From CAVVUC01 sp963751395 (GTDB taxonomy: Bacteria > Verrucomicrobiota > Verrucomicrobiia > Chthoniobacterales > Chthoniobacteraceae): DNA of 64,000 nucleotides. This document shows positions 62,102-64,000 of the stretch, one piece after another. The stretch is taken from positions 1,612,001-1,676,000 of the forward strand of contig CAVVUC010000001.1 of the NCBI GenBank assembly GCA_963751395.1, given 5' to 3'. How positions within the stretch are numbered: position 1 is the first letter of the stretch; each line of letters begins with the position of its first letter. Under the pieces are notes generated by a model that did no database searches, was not told the DNA's origin, and worked only from the letters and a program-made list of their open reading frames with translations. The position numbers and the translations under genes were made by a program.

Positions 62102-63076
62102 TCAAGCAACCCGTTGGGTTGCGGGCGCGCCGTTGTTTTTGGCTATGTTCTTGGTCAATGCCACGAACACATCCTCCAGCGACGGGCCGATCTCGATGAT
62201 CTCGGCGTGCGCGATTCCGACGCCCAGCAGCCGCTCGCGAATCACGCGCTCGGGCACCGTTTCATCGACGAGCAGGTGCATCGACTGGCCGAACACCGTC
62301 GCGCTTTTCACGCCCGCCAACTGCCGCATCGCTTGCAATCCAACCGTGACGTGATCGCAGTTCACGTCGAGCCGCTTTGTGCCGGCGGGGCTGACCTCGG
62401 GGAGTTGCTTGAGGTCGTCCGGCTGCCCGCACACGACGAGCTTGGACATGTAGATGTAGCCGACATGGGAGCAGCGCTCGGCCTCGTCCATGTAGTGGGT
62501 TGTGACGAAGAGCGTCATGCCGTGGCTGGAAAATTCGAAGAGCAAATCCCACAACTCGCGGCGCGCAACCGGGTCGATGCCCGCCGTCGGTTCGTCGAGA
62601 AAGAGGACCGTCGGTTTGTGAAGCAGCGCGCAAGCCATCGCGAGGCGCTGCCGCCAACCGCCGGAGAGCAGGGACGCCCGCCGGGTCAGATACGGTTCGA
62701 GGTGCGTGATTGCGATCAGTTCATCCCGCCGCTGGTTCAGCGTCGCGTTGCGCATTCCGTAAAGTTTACCGTAGAAATTCAAATTCTCCGTCACGGTGAG
62801 TTCGTCGTAGAGCGAGAACTTCTGCGACATGTAACCGATCATGCCTTTGATTTGATCGGTATCGTCCGCCACGTCGAACCCGTCGATCTTCGCGACGCCT
62901 TCGGTCGGTTCGAGAATGCCGCACAGCATCCGGATCACGGTGGACTTGCCGGAACCGTTCGGGCCGAGGAACCCGAAGATCGAGCCTTTCGAGATCGAGA
63001 AGCTCACGTCATCCACGGCCGTGAACGCGCCAAAGCGCTTCGTCAGCCCGTTGCACTCGATCATCGTTTCCTTCAT
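62102..63076 (-). CDS. ABC transporter ATP-binding protein (YbhF/CcmA-like exporter)
   Basis: From ATG 63076 (MKETMIECNGLTKRFGAFTA) the product (324 residues) has Walker A GPNGSGKS, Q-loop MSQKFSLYDELTV, signature LLSGGWRQRLAMA, Walker B TVLFLDEPTAG and the His switch TTHYMDEAE. The C-terminal 80 residues form the regulatory extension of drug/polysaccharide exporters. The ATG overlaps the TGA of the upstream HlyD-type gene (ATGA). The permease would lie outside the present gene pair. Confidence 0.93.
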   Translation of the reverse strand: MKETMIECNGLTKRFGAFTAVDDVSFSISKGSIFGFLGPNGSGKSTVIRMLCGILEPTEGVAKIDGFDVADDTDQIKGMIGYMSQKFSLYDELTVTENLNFYGKLYGMRNATLNQRRDELIAITHLEPYLTRRASLLSGGWRQRLAMACALLHKPTVLFLDEPTAGIDPVARRELWDLLFEFSSHGMTLFVTTHYMDEAERCSHVGYIYMSKLVVCGQPDDLKQLPEVSPAGTKRLDVNCDHVTVGLQAMRQLAGVKSATVFGQSMHLLVDETVPERVIRERLLGVGIAHAEIIEIGPSLEDVFVALTKNIAKNNGAPATQRVA

Positions 63077-64000
63077 CTCGGGCGTGGCGGCACGTTGGGA
63101 AAAAAGACGTCGGCGGACATGCCGGCGCGGAGTTGTCCCTCGCTGTCTGGCAGCCGGATCTTGACACCGAACACCTGCCGGATGCGGTCGTCCACGGTCT
63201 GGACGTTGCGCGGCGTAAACTCGGCCTTGCGATTGATCTGCTCGACCACACCTTTGAAACTTTTGTCGCGCCAGGAATCGACTCGCACCTCGACCCCGTC
63301 GCCGAGCTTGATGAAACCAAGCCATGTCTCCGGCACATAAACGCGCACCCACAAGTGCTGCGGCAGAAGGAGCGTGGCGACTTCGCGGTTGGGCGGCAGC
63401 ACGTCGCCGACTTTCACGCTGAGAACTTCCAGGACGGAATCGGACGGCGCGACGATTTGCATCTCGCGAAGCTGCGCGTCGATCTCGGCGAGTTGCGCAC
63501 GCGCCTGCTCGATACGCTCAACACGCGTGCCCTCCTTCAACAGCGCGTATCGGTTGGCCGCAGCTTCCGCGCTTTTTTCCAACGCGCTTGCGGTGCTTGT
63601 GGCCCGCTCGGCTTCCGAGGGAGAGATGGTTTTTTGTTTCAACAACTCCTTTGCCCGCGTCGCGTCCGATCGGGCGAATCCAAGCTGCGCCTGAAGCGAT
63701 TCCCAATCGCGCCTTGCCGCCTCGATTTCCTCCGGGCGCGGGCCGTGCTCCATCTCCAGCAACTGCGCCGCCATGAACTGACGGCGCGCTCTGAGTTCCG
63801 ACGCTTCGAGATCGACGAGCACATCCCCCTTCTTGAGCGCGTCTCCCTCCTGCGCGTGGATTTTTTCGACTCGACCGCCGTAGCGCGAAGCGACGTGGAC
63901 TTCGTCGGTCTCGATCGTGCCCGAGATCGTCTGCGGGTCGGGACGACATCCGGCCAGGAGCGTCAACGCAGCGATACCGGCAAAAGCAATGCTCTTAAAA
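63073..64000 (-). CDS. HlyD-family membrane fusion lipoprotein, start outside the window
   Basis: The frame is open to the right edge. The visible N-terminus is SIAFAGIAALTLLAGCRPDP, a lipobox (LLAGC), so the start codon lies just beyond 64000. A biotinyl-lipoyl half (RYGGRVEKIHAQEGDALKKG), a coiled-coil hairpin (about residues 70-165) and the second half (PSDSVLEVLSVKVGDVLPPN) follow. It resembles YbhG-type adaptors that link an ABC exporter to an outer membrane channel. Confidence 0.92.
   Translation of the reverse strand, partial: FKSIAFAGIAALTLLAGCRPDPQTISGTIETDEVHVASRYGGRVEKIHAQEGDALKKGDVLVDLEASELRARRQFMAAQLLEMEHGPRPEEIEAARRDWESLQAQLGFARSDATRAKELLKQKTISPSEAERATSTASALEKSAEAAANRYALLKEGTRVERIEQARAQLAEIDAQLREMQIVAPSDSVLEVLSVKVGDVLPPNREVATLLLPQHLWVRVYVPETWLGFIKLGDGVEVRVDSWRDKSFKGVVEQINRKAEFTPRNVQTVDDRIRQVFGVKIRLPDSEGQLRAGMSADVFFPNVPPRPR

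Noticed and set aside
61994..63340. A 448-codon plus-strand frame
   Set aside because: Antisense of the ABC ATPase and HlyD-like genes, which carry all expected motifs.

Overview
The window looks like chromosome of a member of the Verrucomicrobiota, most likely from the Chthoniobacterales/Opitutales side of the phylum. I infer this from gene content, not from a search: three secreted proteins with PEP-CTERM anchors, autotransporter-associated beta-strand repeat proteins, a prepilin-like secreted protein, many glycoside hydrolases, SPFH 'virion core' and SirB1-like housekeeping genes, and high G+C. Both edge genes run off the window.

Layout. 1-12.99 kb is mostly housekeeping: SPFH protein, a TMTC-like membrane protein, der-pgsA with a fibronectin-III membrane protein, an L,D-transpeptidase, cinA, and a tightly overlapped minus-strand run (NamZ relic, nadD, rsfS, a CPXCG mini-protein, a SirB1-like protein), then a UroD-like gene. 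13.08-17.85 kb is an accessory island that I read as a decayed chromosomal integron. It holds a truncated integron integrase (17165-17413, +), an attI-like core at 16992-16998, and at least two cassettes on the minus strand. Each cassette ends within a few bases of a 64-bp attC-like site (15666-15729 and 14189-14252). Cassette 1 carries a PEP-CTERM beta-propeller protein plus a small protein. Cassette 2 ends with a toxin-antitoxin pair. IS91-family relics abut both attC-like sites. A tRNA-Ser(UGA) closes the island.

18.0-27.5 kb returns to core genes: a CHASE3-PAS histidine kinase and response regulator, purB, a polysaccharide deacetylase lipoprotein, ffh-rpsP-khpA, a HicB antitoxin with a dead hicA, and guaB. 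27.5-52.4 kb is one long minus-strand carbohydrate locus: beta-helix/PDZ protein, a roughly 10-kb repeat-protein gene broken by frameshifts, a GH78 rhamnosidase fused to beta-strand repeats, a prepilin-like protein, GH43, GH16-like and GH29 enzymes, and a GPH/MFS sugar symporter. Together these would bind, cut and import a branched fucose/rhamnose/pentose-containing polysaccharide.

52.7-64 kb holds rpoA-rplQ as an isolated pair behind heptanucleotide repeats, two divergent paralogous TPR membrane proteins, two PEP-CTERM surface proteins, a repeat-filled intergenic region, and the start of an HlyD/ABC exporter operon. Several short repeat families recur, including a 124-bp MITE-like element and period-7 GAA-type repeats, one of which sits in frame inside cinA.
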